A stretch of 64,000 nucleotides of DNA from Microbacterium sp. STN6 (GCF_026410545.1 NZ_JAPMIT010000003.1:1-64000); one strand, 5' to 3'; shown: positions 6,667-15,134, numbered from the stretch's first letter. Notes: a model not told the origin generated them from the letters alone. Numbers and translations are program-made.

Positions 6667-6713
6667 ATGTTGCCGGCTACTTATCGTGTTATTATTTGTG
6701 TAGCCGGCAACAT
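6667..6713. promoter_or_regulatory. 14-bp perfect inverted repeat around a promoter, probable MarR operator
   Basis: Arms ATGTTGCCGGCTAC (6667-6680) and GTAGCCGGCAACAT (6700-6713) flank a 19-bp AT-rich spacer with TATTAT at 6690-6695, a likely -10. The arms would cover the -35 and the start-site region of the NmrA gene. The MarR gene two positions down (7638) is the obvious binder. Confidence 0.7.
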
Positions 6714-6739
6714 ACCGGCTTCATGAAGAGGAGCAGAAG

Positions 6740-7588
6740 ATGAAGGTTCTGGCTGTAGGAGCCGCGGGCACGTCCGCAGGGCTCGTGACGCGGGCGCTGG
6801 CCGCACAGGGCGTCGAGGTTCGTGGCCTCGTGCATTCGGCGGCGCGCGAGGCGGCAGCGCGCGCGAACGGCGCGACCGAAACCGTCGTGGCAGATCTCGA
6901 CAGCAGAGAGGAGCTCGCGGCGGCCCTCGACGGTGTCGACGCCGTGTTCCACGTCGTGCCCGCGTTCGTGCCCGATGAAGCAGCCACGGGCCTCGTCATG
7001 GTGGAGGCGGCGAGGAAGGCGGGAGTGCGACGCCTGGTCTTCTCCAGCGTCTACCACCCCTCGCTTCTCACCCTGTCCAACCATCGCGACAAGCAGCCGG
7101 TCGAACAGGCCATCTACGACTCCGGCCTGGAGTTCACGGTGCTGCAACCAGCCATGTTCATGTCACAGCTTGACGGAATTGCGGCGAGTGCGATCGAGCA
7201 TGGGGTGATCGCCGGACCGTACTCCTCAGAATCGAAGATGGCGTACGTCGACTACCGTGACGTCGCCGAGGCAGCCGCGCAGGCTCTGACCACCGACCGC
7301 CTCCTCGGCGGCACCTTCGAGCTCGCCGGCGCGGGCGAGTACTCCCGGCACGAGATCGCCCGCGAGCTGTCGAGCCTGCTCGGCCGCCCGTTGCGCGCAG
7401 AGGGCGCGGAGCCCGCAGAACTCGACCCGCGGATGCCTGCGCATCTGCGCGAAGGACTGGCCACCATGTTCCACCACTACGAGGTCGCAGGGCTGCGTGG
7501 CGGCAATTCTCTCGTACTCGACACGATCCTGCAGCGGCCGGCCGCGACCGTCCCGACGTATCTGCGCGAGCTGGTGGCTCGCGCGTGA
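6740..7588 (+). CDS. NmrA-like NAD(P)-binding protein
   Basis: The 282-aa product is an atypical short-chain dehydrogenase/NmrA protein. The N-terminal Rossmann motif is VLAVGAAGTSAGLVTRAL, followed by VADLDSREELAAALDGVDAVFHVVP and VEAARKAGVRRLVFSSVYHP. The Tyr-x3-Lys catalytic pair of classical SDRs is not evident at the expected place, as in NmrA redox sensors. AGAGGAGC precedes ATG. It is followed by a MarR regulator in the same direction, so it probably responds to a small-molecule or redox signal. Confidence 0.85.
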   Translation: MKVLAVGAAGTSAGLVTRALAAQGVEVRGLVHSAAREAAARANGATETVVADLDSREELAAALDGVDAVFHVVPAFVPDEAATGLVMVEAARKAGVRRLVFSSVYHPSLLTLSNHRDKQPVEQAIYDSGLEFTVLQPAMFMSQLDGIAASAIEHGVIAGPYSSESKMAYVDYRDVAEAAAQALTTDRLLGGTFELAGAGEYSRHEIARELSSLLGRPLRAEGAEPAELDPRMPAHLREGLATMFHHYEVAGLRGGNSLVLDTILQRPAATVPTYLRELVARA

Positions 7589-7637
7589 GCGCGGTCTGCG
7601 ACCGGGCCCTGTCATCGTCACGCGCCGAAAGGGGCCG

Positions 7638-8144
7638 ATGGTGACCGACGAACGCCATCCGCCTGCCGAGGCCACCGAGCTCGAGGAGGCGTTCCCTGTC
7701 AGCTACTCGATCTTCGCCATGGCGCGCACCCACCGTGCCCTGGCGGGGGCGGAACTCGCACAGCTCGGCCTGTTCCCCAACCAGGAGATCATGCTCATCC
7801 AGCTCGCCGCATCCGACGGGCTCTCACAGAAGACGCTCGCCGAAACCCTGAACGTCAACCATGCCACCGTGGCGAAGACCGTCGGGCGCATGGAGAAGGT
7901 TGGGCTTGTCGAACGCAGAGTCTCGGAGCGGGACCGGCGCATCAGCCTCGTCTACCTGACGCCCGCGGGCCGTGCCCTGCACGAGCGGGTGATCGCAATC
8001 TGGCGCCACCTGGAAGAACTCACCGCGGGCGACCTGACAGAGGCAGAACGGAACGCATTTCTCCGCGCTGCCGGAAAGATTCGACTCACGATGAGCCGCG
8101 GTGCCGCCGAGCGGGCCGCCGACAGTACCTCAGTGGTCGCGTAG
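7638..8144 (+). CDS. MarR-family transcriptional regulator
   Basis: The 168-aa winged-helix protein contains LFPNQEIMLIQLAASDGLSQ, the recognition helix region NVNHATVAKTVGRMEKVGLV and the wing RRVSERDRRISLVYLT. ATG at 7638 follows GAAAGGGG. It likely binds the 6667-6713 inverted repeat and controls the NmrA gene. The last 7 bases overlap the remnant of a toxin gene on the other strand, which suggests that its 3' flank was once joined to foreign DNA. Confidence 0.9.
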   Translation: MVTDERHPPAEATELEEAFPVSYSIFAMARTHRALAGAELAQLGLFPNQEIMLIQLAASDGLSQKTLAETLNVNHATVAKTVGRMEKVGLVERRVSERDRRISLVYLTPAGRALHERVIAIWRHLEELTAGDLTEAERNAFLRAAGKIRLTMSRGAAERAADSTSVVA

Positions 8145-8211
8145 AAGCGGACGTCATCGAGGAACTCGGCCTCCGCCTCCGGGTGGACGCGACGCGCTGG
8201 CGGAGGGTCAC
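8138..8211 (-). pseudogene. Wrecked RelE/ParE-type toxin gene, N-terminal remnant
   Basis: Directly behind the antitoxin, GTG at 8211-8209 overlaps its stop (GTGA). A frame from it reads VTLRQRV, and one frame over the DNA continues HPEAEAEFLDDVRFYA, a typical ParE/RelE N-terminus. The sequence GCGTC is duplicated (GCGTCGCGTC), and removing one 5-bp copy joins the two parts exactly. The similarity then stops at the MarR stop codon. The toxin is frameshifted and truncated, leaving the antitoxin as an orphan. Confidence 0.65.
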
Positions 8212-8459
8212 TTCCGCAGGTCGTCTAAGAGCGCCCGGGCCTTGCGACGGGTCTGCTCGAAGGTGCTCAACTCGACTCGGCCGTTCAGGATGTCGTCGAC
8301 ACGAGAACCGATCTCGTCACGCCAAGCGTCGTCAATCTCCGACTGCGGTGCGTCATCCTCCGGGTGCAGGCTGGCGAGGAGGCGGTGTACGACGACGGTG
8401 CGCTCGTCCAAGTCGAGTTCGAGACCCGCCTGATACACCTCGTCCGCCTTGAGGACCAT
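8208..8459 (-). CDS. Orphan addiction-module antitoxin
   Basis: The 83-aa product MVLKADEVYQAGLELDLDER... contains VVHRLLASLHPEDD, SEIDDAWRDEIGSRVDDILNG and a C-terminal helix. It matches the putative addiction-module component family (about 70-80 aa) that pairs with RelE/ParE toxins. ATG at 8459 is chosen, because a longer upstream frame has no family similarity. The partner toxin is a remnant, so this antitoxin has no local target. Confidence 0.8.
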   Translation of the reverse strand: MVLKADEVYQAGLELDLDERTVVVHRLLASLHPEDDAPQSEIDDAWRDEIGSRVDDILNGRVELSTFEQTRRKARALLDDLRK

Positions 8460-8576
8460 GTGTCGAGTGTACGGCGGCGCGCTGTGTTTACGGGCTTCTC
8501 TAGCTTGCCATCTAGAACCACGCCACGCACTCGATGCACCCCAAAATCGGCCCGAAACGGCACCCTCGGGGGGCTC

Positions 8577-8593
8577 GGGGTCAGCTGGGGGTC
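8577..8593 (+). repeat. Left copy of 17-bp direct repeat flanking the HTH/PIN pair
   Basis: GGGGTCAGCTGGGGGTC here and GGGGCCAGCTGGGGGTC at 9871-9887 differ at one base. They bracket the HTH/PIN module, with tRNA-Ser(GCT) just beyond the right copy. They could be attachment-site or insertion scars. No integrase is present. Confidence 0.5.
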
Positions 8594-8637
8594 GCCTGGC
8601 GGACGTTCCCGAGAGCACTGGCCGCATCAACCTGTTA

Positions 8638-8652
8638 CAGTTATTGCAGTTA
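8638..8652 (+). promoter_or_regulatory. Direct repeat CAGTTA in the toxin-antitoxin promoter
   Basis: CAGTTA occurs at 8638-8643 and 8647-8652, nine bases apart and about 20 bp before the antitoxin ATG. TTAGAT overlaps the second copy and could serve as -10. Short repeats of this kind in a TA promoter are often the antitoxin's autoregulatory site. Confidence 0.4.
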
Positions 8653-8670
8653 GATAGATGGAGGTGGACG

Positions 8671-9054
8671 ATGATCGATGTACTGACCCGTGACGCCAAT
8701 GCCCTGCATCGTGCGCTCGACGGCAAGGGCGCTGAGGTGAAGCTCAGCCTGTCGCGAGAGACCGCGGAGTGGCTCGCGCGCATCGTGGATGCCCGCACTC
8801 GCGGCCAGGAGGTTGTCTTCACGCGCACCGGTGGCGAGGTGACACCAACCGAGGCCGCCGCCCTGCTCGGGGTCTCCCGCCCCCAGGTTCGCAAGTTCAT
8901 GGACGAGGGCAAACTTGAGTTCCGCAAGGTGGGTACGCATCACCGGATCACTGTCGAATCGCTCCAGGCCTTCCGTGAGCAGGAGCGGGCGCGCAGGCGT
9001 GTGGCGATGGAAGAACTGTCCCAGCTGCAGAACGAGCTGGGCCTGCTTGAGTGA
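8671..9054 (+). CDS. Antitoxin with helix-turn-helix (excisionase/MerR-like), partner of PIN toxin
   Basis: The 127-aa product has an N-terminal domain (LSLSRETAEWLARIVDAR..GQEVVF), an excisionase-type HTH about residues 52-90 (VTPTEAAALLGVSRPQVRKF, KVGTHHRI) and a C-terminal helix likely to hold the toxin. GGAGGTGG precedes ATG at 8671. Its TGA overlaps the toxin's GTG (GTGA), the usual coupling of type II toxin-antitoxin pairs. It is likely autorepressed through the CAGTTA repeats. Confidence 0.85.
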   Translation: MIDVLTRDANALHRALDGKGAEVKLSLSRETAEWLARIVDARTRGQEVVFTRTGGEVTPTEAAALLGVSRPQVRKFMDEGKLEFRKVGTHHRITVESLQAFREQERARRRVAMEELSQLQNELGLLE

Positions 9055-9647
9055 GCTCGTCCACCGACACTGACCGCGCCCCGATTCGCGTCGTCCTCGG
9101 CGACGCGAACGTTCTCTACTCCCGCGTGCTTCGGGACTATCTCCTCTACGCGGCGGACGCCGAACTCATCAGCATCCGATGGAGCGCCGCGATCCTCGCA
9201 GAGGTTATCGAGCATCTCACCGCGAACCTGCCAACCTTCGACACGGCATCCGGGCAACGGCTCATCACAGCGATGACCGCTGCCTTCCCGGACGCAGAGA
9301 TCGACATCGATGACACCGACCGCGAGCAGGTCGCACCCTTAGCGCTCCCCGACGAGGACGATCGGCACGTTCTTGAAGCAGCCGTCGCAGCGGAAGCCGA
9401 GATCCTCTGCACCGACAACATCAAGGACTTCCCCGCCGAGGCAATGAAGGCAGTAGATATCCAGGCGCTCACCGCCGACGATCTGCTGTCATTGCTCGTC
9501 ACCGAGTACCGCGACGAAATGCGAGCCGTGCACCAGACGGTCGTCTCGCGCTTGCCTGGCGCGACCGACGAATCGACGCTCGCAACCATTTATCGCGCGG
9601 GCGCGGTACGGACGGCCAATCTCATAGAGAACCTACTCGATGGCTGA
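9051..9647 (+). CDS. PIN-domain toxin (VapC-like ribonuclease)
   Basis: The 198-aa product carries the PIN acidic residues: Asp in VVLGDANVLYS (about residue 18), a Glu in SAAILAEVIEHL, Asp residues in ALPDEDDRHVLEAA (about 100) and in LCTDNIKDFP (about 122). A C-terminal helical extension follows. PIN toxins cleave RNA. It is longer than the usual 130-aa VapC and belongs with HTH-partnered PIN proteins. The GTG start overlaps the antitoxin stop. Confidence 0.85.
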   Translation: MSSSTDTDRAPIRVVLGDANVLYSRVLRDYLLYAADAELISIRWSAAILAEVIEHLTANLPTFDTASGQRLITAMTAAFPDAEIDIDDTDREQVAPLALPDEDDRHVLEAAVAAEAEILCTDNIKDFPAEAMKAVDIQALTADDLLSLLVTEYRDEMRAVHQTVVSRLPGATDESTLATIYRAGAVRTANLIENLLDG

Positions 9648-9976
9648 ATCCTTGCGGAGGCGGCGAGTTGGGCTCGACATGATCGAAACGTGCCGAAGAG
9701 ACTACGAAATCGCGTGAATCACGACACGCCCATACTTTTACGCCGAATACCTCGGCGACGGAGCCCGCACCGGCCTCGCCGTCTACGCACACATCCTCCG
9801 CGAAGGACAACGCCGTGACTTCGTTCGCCGCCTCGCCACCTCGCCACCTCCGAGAGTATTGATATCGGTGGGGGCCAGCTGGGGGTCAGCCAGAAGGTTT
9901 CGGGCATCGAATTCTAGCCGAGCCACAGGAATCAGACTCACGAATGAAAATCGCGTCTGACCGGGGGTTTTTAGAG
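9648..9976. other. Gene-poor gap with a possible coding remnant
   Basis: No gene can be supported here. One plus-strand frame from about 9735 to 9955 is open and reads FYAEYLGDGARTGLAVYAHI and then LREGQRRDFVRRLA before turning unlike protein. That could be the relic of a deleted gene, but I do not recognise it. The right copy of the 17-bp direct repeat lies at 9871-9887, and GGGGGTTTTT at 9963-9972 is next to the tRNA 3' end. Confidence 0.4.
9871..9887 (+). repeat. Right copy of 17-bp direct repeat flanking the HTH/PIN pair
   Basis: GGGGCCAGCTGGGGGTC, one mismatch from the copy at 8577-8593. It is 90 bp from the 3' end of tRNA-Ser(GCT). Confidence 0.5.
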
Positions 9977-10065
9977 CGGAGACGGAGGGATTTGAACCCT
10001 CGGTCCCCTTACGGGGACTCCACCTTAGCAGGGTGGTGCACTAGGCCGAACTATGCGACGTCTCC
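9977..10065 (-). tRNA. tRNA-Ser(GCT)
   Basis: A complete 89-nt class II tRNA on the minus strand. The acceptor stem is GGAGACG with CGTCTCC, discriminator G. The anticodon stem is CCACC/GGTGG with loop CTGCTAA, giving GCT. The long variable arm is GTCCCC-GTAA-GGGGAC, and the T loop is GGTTCAAATCC. The run of T after 9972 (read as A on this strand) does not prove a terminator. Confidence 0.97.
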
Positions 10066-10187
10066 AGCGCATCCGACTGGCGAATGCACGTCTGCAATCA
10101 TATCTGCCACGGCGCAAAACCCAAGTCGTGCCAAAATGTGGACATGCCGGTCATGCTGCAGGTTTCGCGCATCGAACGCGCACACCG

Positions 10188-13100
10188 GTGACGCGGCGGA
10201 TCGCCGTCAGACTCGTCGTTGTTCTCGGCGCCATGATTCCAGCGGCGGTGTTGGCGGCGATCGGTGCGGTCATCGCGGGGGCGGCGGCGAAGAACCCGGC
10301 CCCGCCGATCATCGTGTCGCTTGCCGTGGCGCTCATCGGCTCCGTACTCCTCCAGAGTGTTGCCTCGCTCGTCGCTTCGTCGGCGTGTGGGCTCATCGAG
10401 GGTGTGATCAGGGCGCGCCTCGCAGCCAAGGTCGTGCACGAGCCGCTCGCCGTGCTCGAGCAGCAGGGTGCCGGCGAACTGATCGACAGGGTGGACGACG
10501 ATCCGGCGCAGCTCGCGACCCTGCTGCGCGGCCCTGGTCTCTGGCTCGCGCAGGGGTCGCTCGGCGCACTCACCAGCTGGATCTTCGCCGGTATCACCTG
10601 GTGGCCGGCGTGGATCCTGTTCCCCGTCGTCGGCGTCGCCACCGTGCTCATCGTTCGGCGTCTCGCGCCCGAGGTGGCCAGGCTCAAGGTGGCCGAGGAG
10701 ACGGCCTGGTCCGCCCACGGCTCCCAGTTCGAGGAGTCGGTGGCCGCGAGAAAGGACCTGATCGCGGCCTCCGGACAGGCCTACGCCCTCCGCCGGTTCG
10801 CGGAACTCGGCCATGACGTGCTCACCCGCGTGAAGTCCGCTGCGCGCGGTGGTGCGCGCGTCTCGGCCATCACCTCGATCGTCATCAACTCCCTCGCCGC
10901 ACTGCTCGCGGTCGTCGGAGTGGTGGCGGTCGGCGCGGGATGGCTCAACCCCGGCCAGCTCGTGACCCTCTGGCTGCTCATCGCCGGCTTCGTCGGTGCC
11001 CTCGGTGCCCTCGCGGCGCATCTACCCGATATCCAAACCGGAATCGGTGCGTACCAGCGAATTCGGCAGCTGCTGGGCGCGCCCCAGGACCCGGCCGGCG
11101 GAGCGCCCGTTCCCGATGGGTCGCTCGCCATCGAACTGCGCACACTCACCTTCCGCTACCCTGGCGGCGGCGGCATCGACGGCGTCTCGCTCACGGTTCC
11201 AGCCGGCACCACCACCGCGCTGGTCGGCCGCACCGGCTCGGGCAAGTCCACGCTGGGCAAGCTGATCAGCCGATCCGTCGAGCCGGAGCAGGGCATGCTC
11301 TACATTGGCGGCGTCGACGCGGTCTCCATTGATCTTGACGAACTGCGTGACGCGATCGGCGTAGTGAGCCAGCGCACGGAGCTGCTGTCGGCGACGCTCG
11401 TGGAGAACGTGACCCTGTTCCGCAACATTCCACGGGAGCGCGTCGGCGGCGCATTCCATGAGCTCGGCCTCGACGCGTGGGTGCGCGGGCTGCCGAGGGG
11501 ACTTGACACCGTGCTGGGCCCCGGTGGTGTCACACTCTCCGCCGGCGAGGAGCAGCTTGTCGCGTTCGCACGATTGCTGGTGCGCGATGTTCGCGTGGTC
11601 ATCCTCGATGAAGCGACGGCGCGCATGGATCCACACACCGCCACATATGTGGACAAGGCATCCACGCGTCTGCTCGCAGGACGGACTGGAATCGTCATCG
11701 CCCACCGTGCACAGGCCGTGCGGCACAGCGATCAGATCGTCGTGCTCGACGCCGGGCGCATCGTGCGGCACGGCTCACGCACCGAATTGGCGGATGCCCT
11801 CGGTCCGGAAGTCCCGCTGAGCGTCGAGGCGCGAAGCGAGCGGGAGAACCTCGCGCACACGGGCTCCGCGCACGCCGATGCCGATCCCGCTCCCGGCGGC
11901 GAAGCGCCCTTTGATGCCGCGCCCACTCGTCACTCGCACGGGCGGGCGGAGATCACCGAGGATCCACGCCCCCGCTCGGGCCTCGCGGGTACCGTGACTC
12001 GCCTCATGCTCGCGCATCCGCGATGGGGTGTCTCGGGTGACCTGCTCTGGCTGCTCGGCACCCTGTTCAGCATCTCTGGTGTCGCGACCGGTCTGCTCTG
12101 GGGGCGCACGGTCGCGTCTCTACAGGCCGGAGGCACGCCGTGGGTCGAGGCGACGCTGGTGGCGCTCGGTCTGCTCCTCTCCCCGCTCGGACTCGGCTAT
12201 GCGGCCGCGTCACATCCGCGGTGGCTGGCCGGCATCACCCTGAGGCTGCGCGCGGCGATTCTGCGGGGACGCCTCGGCAACCACCGTCGCGGTGATGAGC
12301 CGGCGGCCGAGGTCACCGTTCGCGCCCTCGACAGCACCCGCCTCACCGCGTATGTCGACATCTGGATCGGCGTGTTTTACGGTGTTGTCCTCGCGATCGC
12401 CACGGGGATCGCGGGCGGCGGATTCGTGGCGTTCGGCGTCGCTGCCAGCGTCATGGTGCTCTCGGCGCTCGTCTCGATCTTTGCCATCCGGCCGCTGCGC
12501 GTCGCCGGCGAGCGAGCGGGCGACGCTCGCGCGCGGTTCGGTCGCACCCTCGGGACCACCGTCGACGCGATCGCGTCGATCAAGCTCGCGGGCGCGGCGA
12601 AGGATGCCCTCGCCCGCGTACACGAGACGGACACGAGCCGCATCGCGCTGTCGATCCGTGAAAATCACGTGAGGAACATCTTCTGGTCGGTACCCGGCCT
12701 GCTCGTGCAGCTCGGCGTCGTCGCCGCATGGGTGCTCTACGCCGCGCACGTGTGGGGCCTCGCATCGACGTTGCTGATGACGACCGCTCTCGGCACGTTC
12801 GCATGGAACGGTTTCACCGCCGGCTCCGCGGTCAGCGGCTACGGCACCGCACGCACCTGGCTCGACATCGCCACGAATCTCGCCGACACCGACAAACTTG
12901 TCGCCCGGCCGCGCGATCTTGATGTTGTCGCCGGCATGGCGCATGCGCCGGCGCCGGACGAGCGGGTCCCGCTGCGCCGCCTCGACGTGTCGGGGATCGA
13001 CGTCGTGCATGACGACGGAACGATCGCGGTGCGGGGCGCGGAATTGAGCATTCTGCCCGGTGAACTTGTCGTCGTGATCGGACGGGTGGGCTCGGGCAAG

Positions 13101-13652
13101 TCCAGCCTGCTCTCAGCAATCGCCGGGCTCACCGACATACGCGGAACCATCGCCTGGAATGGCTGCCCGGTCGAATCGACCCGCGCGTTCCTACGGCCGC
13201 ATCAGATCGCGTATGTTTCGCAGACGCCCCGCATCGTCTCAGGATCCGTCGCGGACAATATCGCACTCGACCACCCAGATCGGGACGAGCATGCCGCGGC
13301 TCGTGCCGCTGAGCTGGGGCCGGATTTCGCGGCGAACGGCATAGACGCACCCGTCGGGTTTCGAGGCAATCGCCTCTCCGGTGGCCAGGTGCAGCGCGTT
13401 GCCCTGGCGCGCGCTCTCGCCATCCGTCCGGAGTTGCTGATCGCTGACGATCTATCCTCTGCTCTCGACCCGCGCACGGAGGCGAGCATCTGGAGACGCC
13501 TTCGGGACCAACGGCGCACGATGCTGGCCTCCACGTCTCGTCGTTCGGTCGTGGAGCTCGCCGACCGCGTGCTCGTGATGGAGCACGGCCGCATCGTCGA
13601 CACCGGCCGATGGTGCGATCTCACGCGTCGCTGGAGCCACCTGGCGGAGTGA
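10188..13652 (+). CDS. Double ABC transporter (TMD-NBD-TMD-NBD), exporter type
   Basis: The 1154-aa product fuses two half-exporters. NBD1 has Walker A GRTGSGKST (about residue 348), signature LSAGE (about 450) and Walker B VVILDEA. NBD2 has Walker A GRVGSGKSS (about 965), signature LSGGQ (about 1063) and Walker B LLIADD, with Asp in place of the catalytic Glu. So one composite ATP site is canonical and the other degenerate, as in asymmetric exporters. Each NBD follows a multi-helix membrane domain. GTG at 10188 is my choice, and GTG at 10128 is possible. Substrate unknown. Confidence 0.85.
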   Translation: MTRRIAVRLVVVLGAMIPAAVLAAIGAVIAGAAAKNPAPPIIVSLAVALIGSVLLQSVASLVASSACGLIEGVIRARLAAKVVHEPLAVLEQQGAGELIDRVDDDPAQLATLLRGPGLWLAQGSLGALTSWIFAGITWWPAWILFPVVGVATVLIVRRLAPEVARLKVAEETAWSAHGSQFEESVAARKDLIAASGQAYALRRFAELGHDVLTRVKSAARGGARVSAITSIVINSLAALLAVVGVVAVGAGWLNPGQLVTLWLLIAGFVGALGALAAHLPDIQTGIGAYQRIRQLLGAPQDPAGGAPVPDGSLAIELRTLTFRYPGGGGIDGVSLTVPAGTTTALVGRTGSGKSTLGKLISRSVEPEQGMLYIGGVDAVSIDLDELRDAIGVVSQRTELLSATLVENVTLFRNIPRERVGGAFHELGLDAWVRGLPRGLDTVLGPGGVTLSAGEEQLVAFARLLVRDVRVVILDEATARMDPHTATYVDKASTRLLAGRTGIVIAHRAQAVRHSDQIVVLDAGRIVRHGSRTELADALGPEVPLSVEARSERENLAHTGSAHADADPAPGGEAPFDAAPTRHSHGRAEITEDPRPRSGLAGTVTRLMLAHPRWGVSGDLLWLLGTLFSISGVATGLLWGRTVASLQAGGTPWVEATLVALGLLLSPLGLGYAAASHPRWLAGITLRLRAAILRGRLGNHRRGDEPAAEVTVRALDSTRLTAYVDIWIGVFYGVVLAIATGIAGGGFVAFGVAASVMVLSALVSIFAIRPLRVAGERAGDARARFGRTLGTTVDAIASIKLAGAAKDALARVHETDTSRIALSIRENHVRNIFWSVPGLLVQLGVVAAWVLYAAHVWGLASTLLMTTALGTFAWNGFTAGSAVSGYGTARTWLDIATNLADTDKLVARPRDLDVVAGMAHAPAPDERVPLRRLDVSGIDVVHDDGTIAVRGAELSILPGELVVVIGRVGSGKSSLLSAIAGLTDIRGTIAWNGCPVESTRAFLRPHQIAYVSQTPRIVSGSVADNIALDHPDRDEHAAARAAELGPDFAANGIDAPVGFRGNRLSGGQVQRVALARALAIRPELLIADDLSSALDPRTEASIWRRLRDQRRTMLASTSRRSVVELADRVLVMEHGRIVDTGRWCDLTRRWSHLAE

Positions 13653-13704
13653 AGGGCTCGCGTCGACCTGCCGCGCAGCCGTTTCGAACCCGTTCGCGGT
13701 CCGT

Positions 13705-15012
13705 CTACTGCTGGCGCAGGGTTCGACCGTTCGAGCAGGTGACCTGCGCCGATGTCTGGCCCGTTACCGAGTCGGGAAGCTCGACGGCACCCGCCGCGTC
13801 GGTTGTCGTTCCGGTGCCGGTGTCGGTCGTGGCCGGCGGCGTTGTCGAGCTGTCAGCAGAATCGGTCGCGCTCGGTGAGGGCGTCTCCACAATCGATCCG
13901 ATCTTGCCGGGCGCCGTGCCACCGGTCAGCTTGACGGGCTGGTCATTGCCGATCGCCTCGAACAGAGCATTGGCCGCATATGTGATCGGCACCACTCCAC
14001 CGTCCACGATCTTGGTCGGGTACTGAATGAACACGACCTTGTCGAGGTCGATGTCTTTCAGCGCCAGGGCGATCTGAACCATCGTGTTGACGTTGTTGAG
14101 ACTCTCCGACAGCACCATGTTGTTCACGGCGGCTTTGGCCAGACCGTACAGCTTGGTCGGGTTCGTCAGCGTGTCCGAGCTCTTCGCCGTGCGCACGAGC
14201 GACGACATGAACACCTGCTGGTTGCTGATGCGGCCAAGGTCGCTGCCATCGCCCACGCCGTGCCGCGTGCGAAGGAACTGCAGCGCAGCGTTGCCCATGA
14301 GCTTGTGCATGCCAGGGTCGAGGAAGGTCCCGGTGTAGCGATCCTCGATCTTGTCGGCCACGCAAACCGGAACGCCGCCGACCGCGTTCGACATGGCGAT
14401 GACGCCATCGAACGAGATCTCCGCCGCGAACGGGATGTCGAGGCCGGTCAGCTTCTCGATCGTCAGCACGGTGCACGGCAACCCGCCGTAGATGAGCGTC
14501 GAGTTGAGCTTCTGCGATGTCATCGACGAATACCGGCCCTTGCCGTCGGCCCTCGGGCATGACGGAATCGGCACGAACGTGTCGCGGGGAAAGCTGACGA
14601 CCTCCACGTTGCTGTGGTCCTGCGAAATGTGCATGAGCATGGTCACGTCGTTGAGCCCCGCACCCGAGCTGCCGTCCAGCTGGTCCTTGGTCGAGAACTC
14701 GCCGCCCTGTCCCGTTCTCGTGTCGGTGCCGACGAGCAAGAGGTTGACGCCGCCGTCGATCGCTCCGATCTGTGGGACGGGCCCCTGCACCTTCTTGCCG
14801 TCGAGGTGCTCGAGCTGAACCGACGGCTTGCTGCTGCGCGCGACGTCCCACACGGCGACGCCGGCAACGGTGACCGAGCTCACGAGCACGACCGCGACGA
14901 CGGATGCGAGCACCTTGGCGATGCTGGCAAGCGGGTGGGTCGTCTTCAGTCGCCCATGGCGCGCGATGCCTTCGCGCATCCTGCGGCGCCGACGCGAGCC
15001 GAGGTCACTCAT
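13705..15012 (-). CDS. LytR-CpsA-Psr (LCP) family protein
   Basis: The 435-aa product has a basic cytoplasmic start, one membrane segment (about residues 28-55) and an extracellular LCP domain. LCP motifs are NLLLVGTDTRTGQ, VVSFPRDTFVPIP, and LRTRHGVGDGSDLGRISNQQ with the conserved Arg residues. A Ser/Thr-rich tail follows. LCP enzymes transfer lipid-linked glycopolymers to peptidoglycan. ATG at 15012 follows AAAGG. A second LCP gene lies upstream beyond tRNA-Ser(TGA), and the two products are clearly paralogous. Confidence 0.92.
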   Translation of the reverse strand: MSDLGSRRRRRMREGIARHGRLKTTHPLASIAKVLASVVAVVLVSSVTVAGVAVWDVARSSKPSVQLEHLDGKKVQGPVPQIGAIDGGVNLLLVGTDTRTGQGGEFSTKDQLDGSSGAGLNDVTMLMHISQDHSNVEVVSFPRDTFVPIPSCPRADGKGRYSSMTSQKLNSTLIYGGLPCTVLTIEKLTGLDIPFAAEISFDGVIAMSNAVGGVPVCVADKIEDRYTGTFLDPGMHKLMGNAALQFLRTRHGVGDGSDLGRISNQQVFMSSLVRTAKSSDTLTNPTKLYGLAKAAVNNMVLSESLNNVNTMVQIALALKDIDLDKVVFIQYPTKIVDGGVVPITYAANALFEAIGNDQPVKLTGGTAPGKIGSIVETPSPSATDSADSSTTPPATTDTGTGTTTDAAGAVELPDSVTGQTSAQVTCSNGRTLRQQ

Positions 15013-15049
15013 GCACTGCCTTTCGTGGGTTGCGCCTTCGTGGACTGCG

Positions 15050-15134
15050 CGGAGGGCGTGGGATTCGAACCCACGAGACATTTCTGCCCACCAGTTTTCA
15101 AGACTGGCTCCATCGGCCGCTCGGACAGCCCTCC
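15050..15134 (-). tRNA. tRNA-Ser(TGA)
   Basis: An 85-nt class II tRNA on the minus strand. The acceptor is GGAGGGC/GCCCTCC with discriminator G. The anticodon stem is CCAGT/ACTGG with loop CTTGAAA, giving TGA. The variable arm is GGGCAGAAATGTCTC and the T loop GGTTCGAATCC. It sits between the two LCP genes. Confidence 0.97.

Noticed and set aside
8464-8927. N-terminal extension of the orphan antitoxin up to 8927
   Set aside because: The extension overlaps the promoter and start of the HTH antitoxin gene on the other strand and has no family similarity. ATG 8459 gives the normal length.
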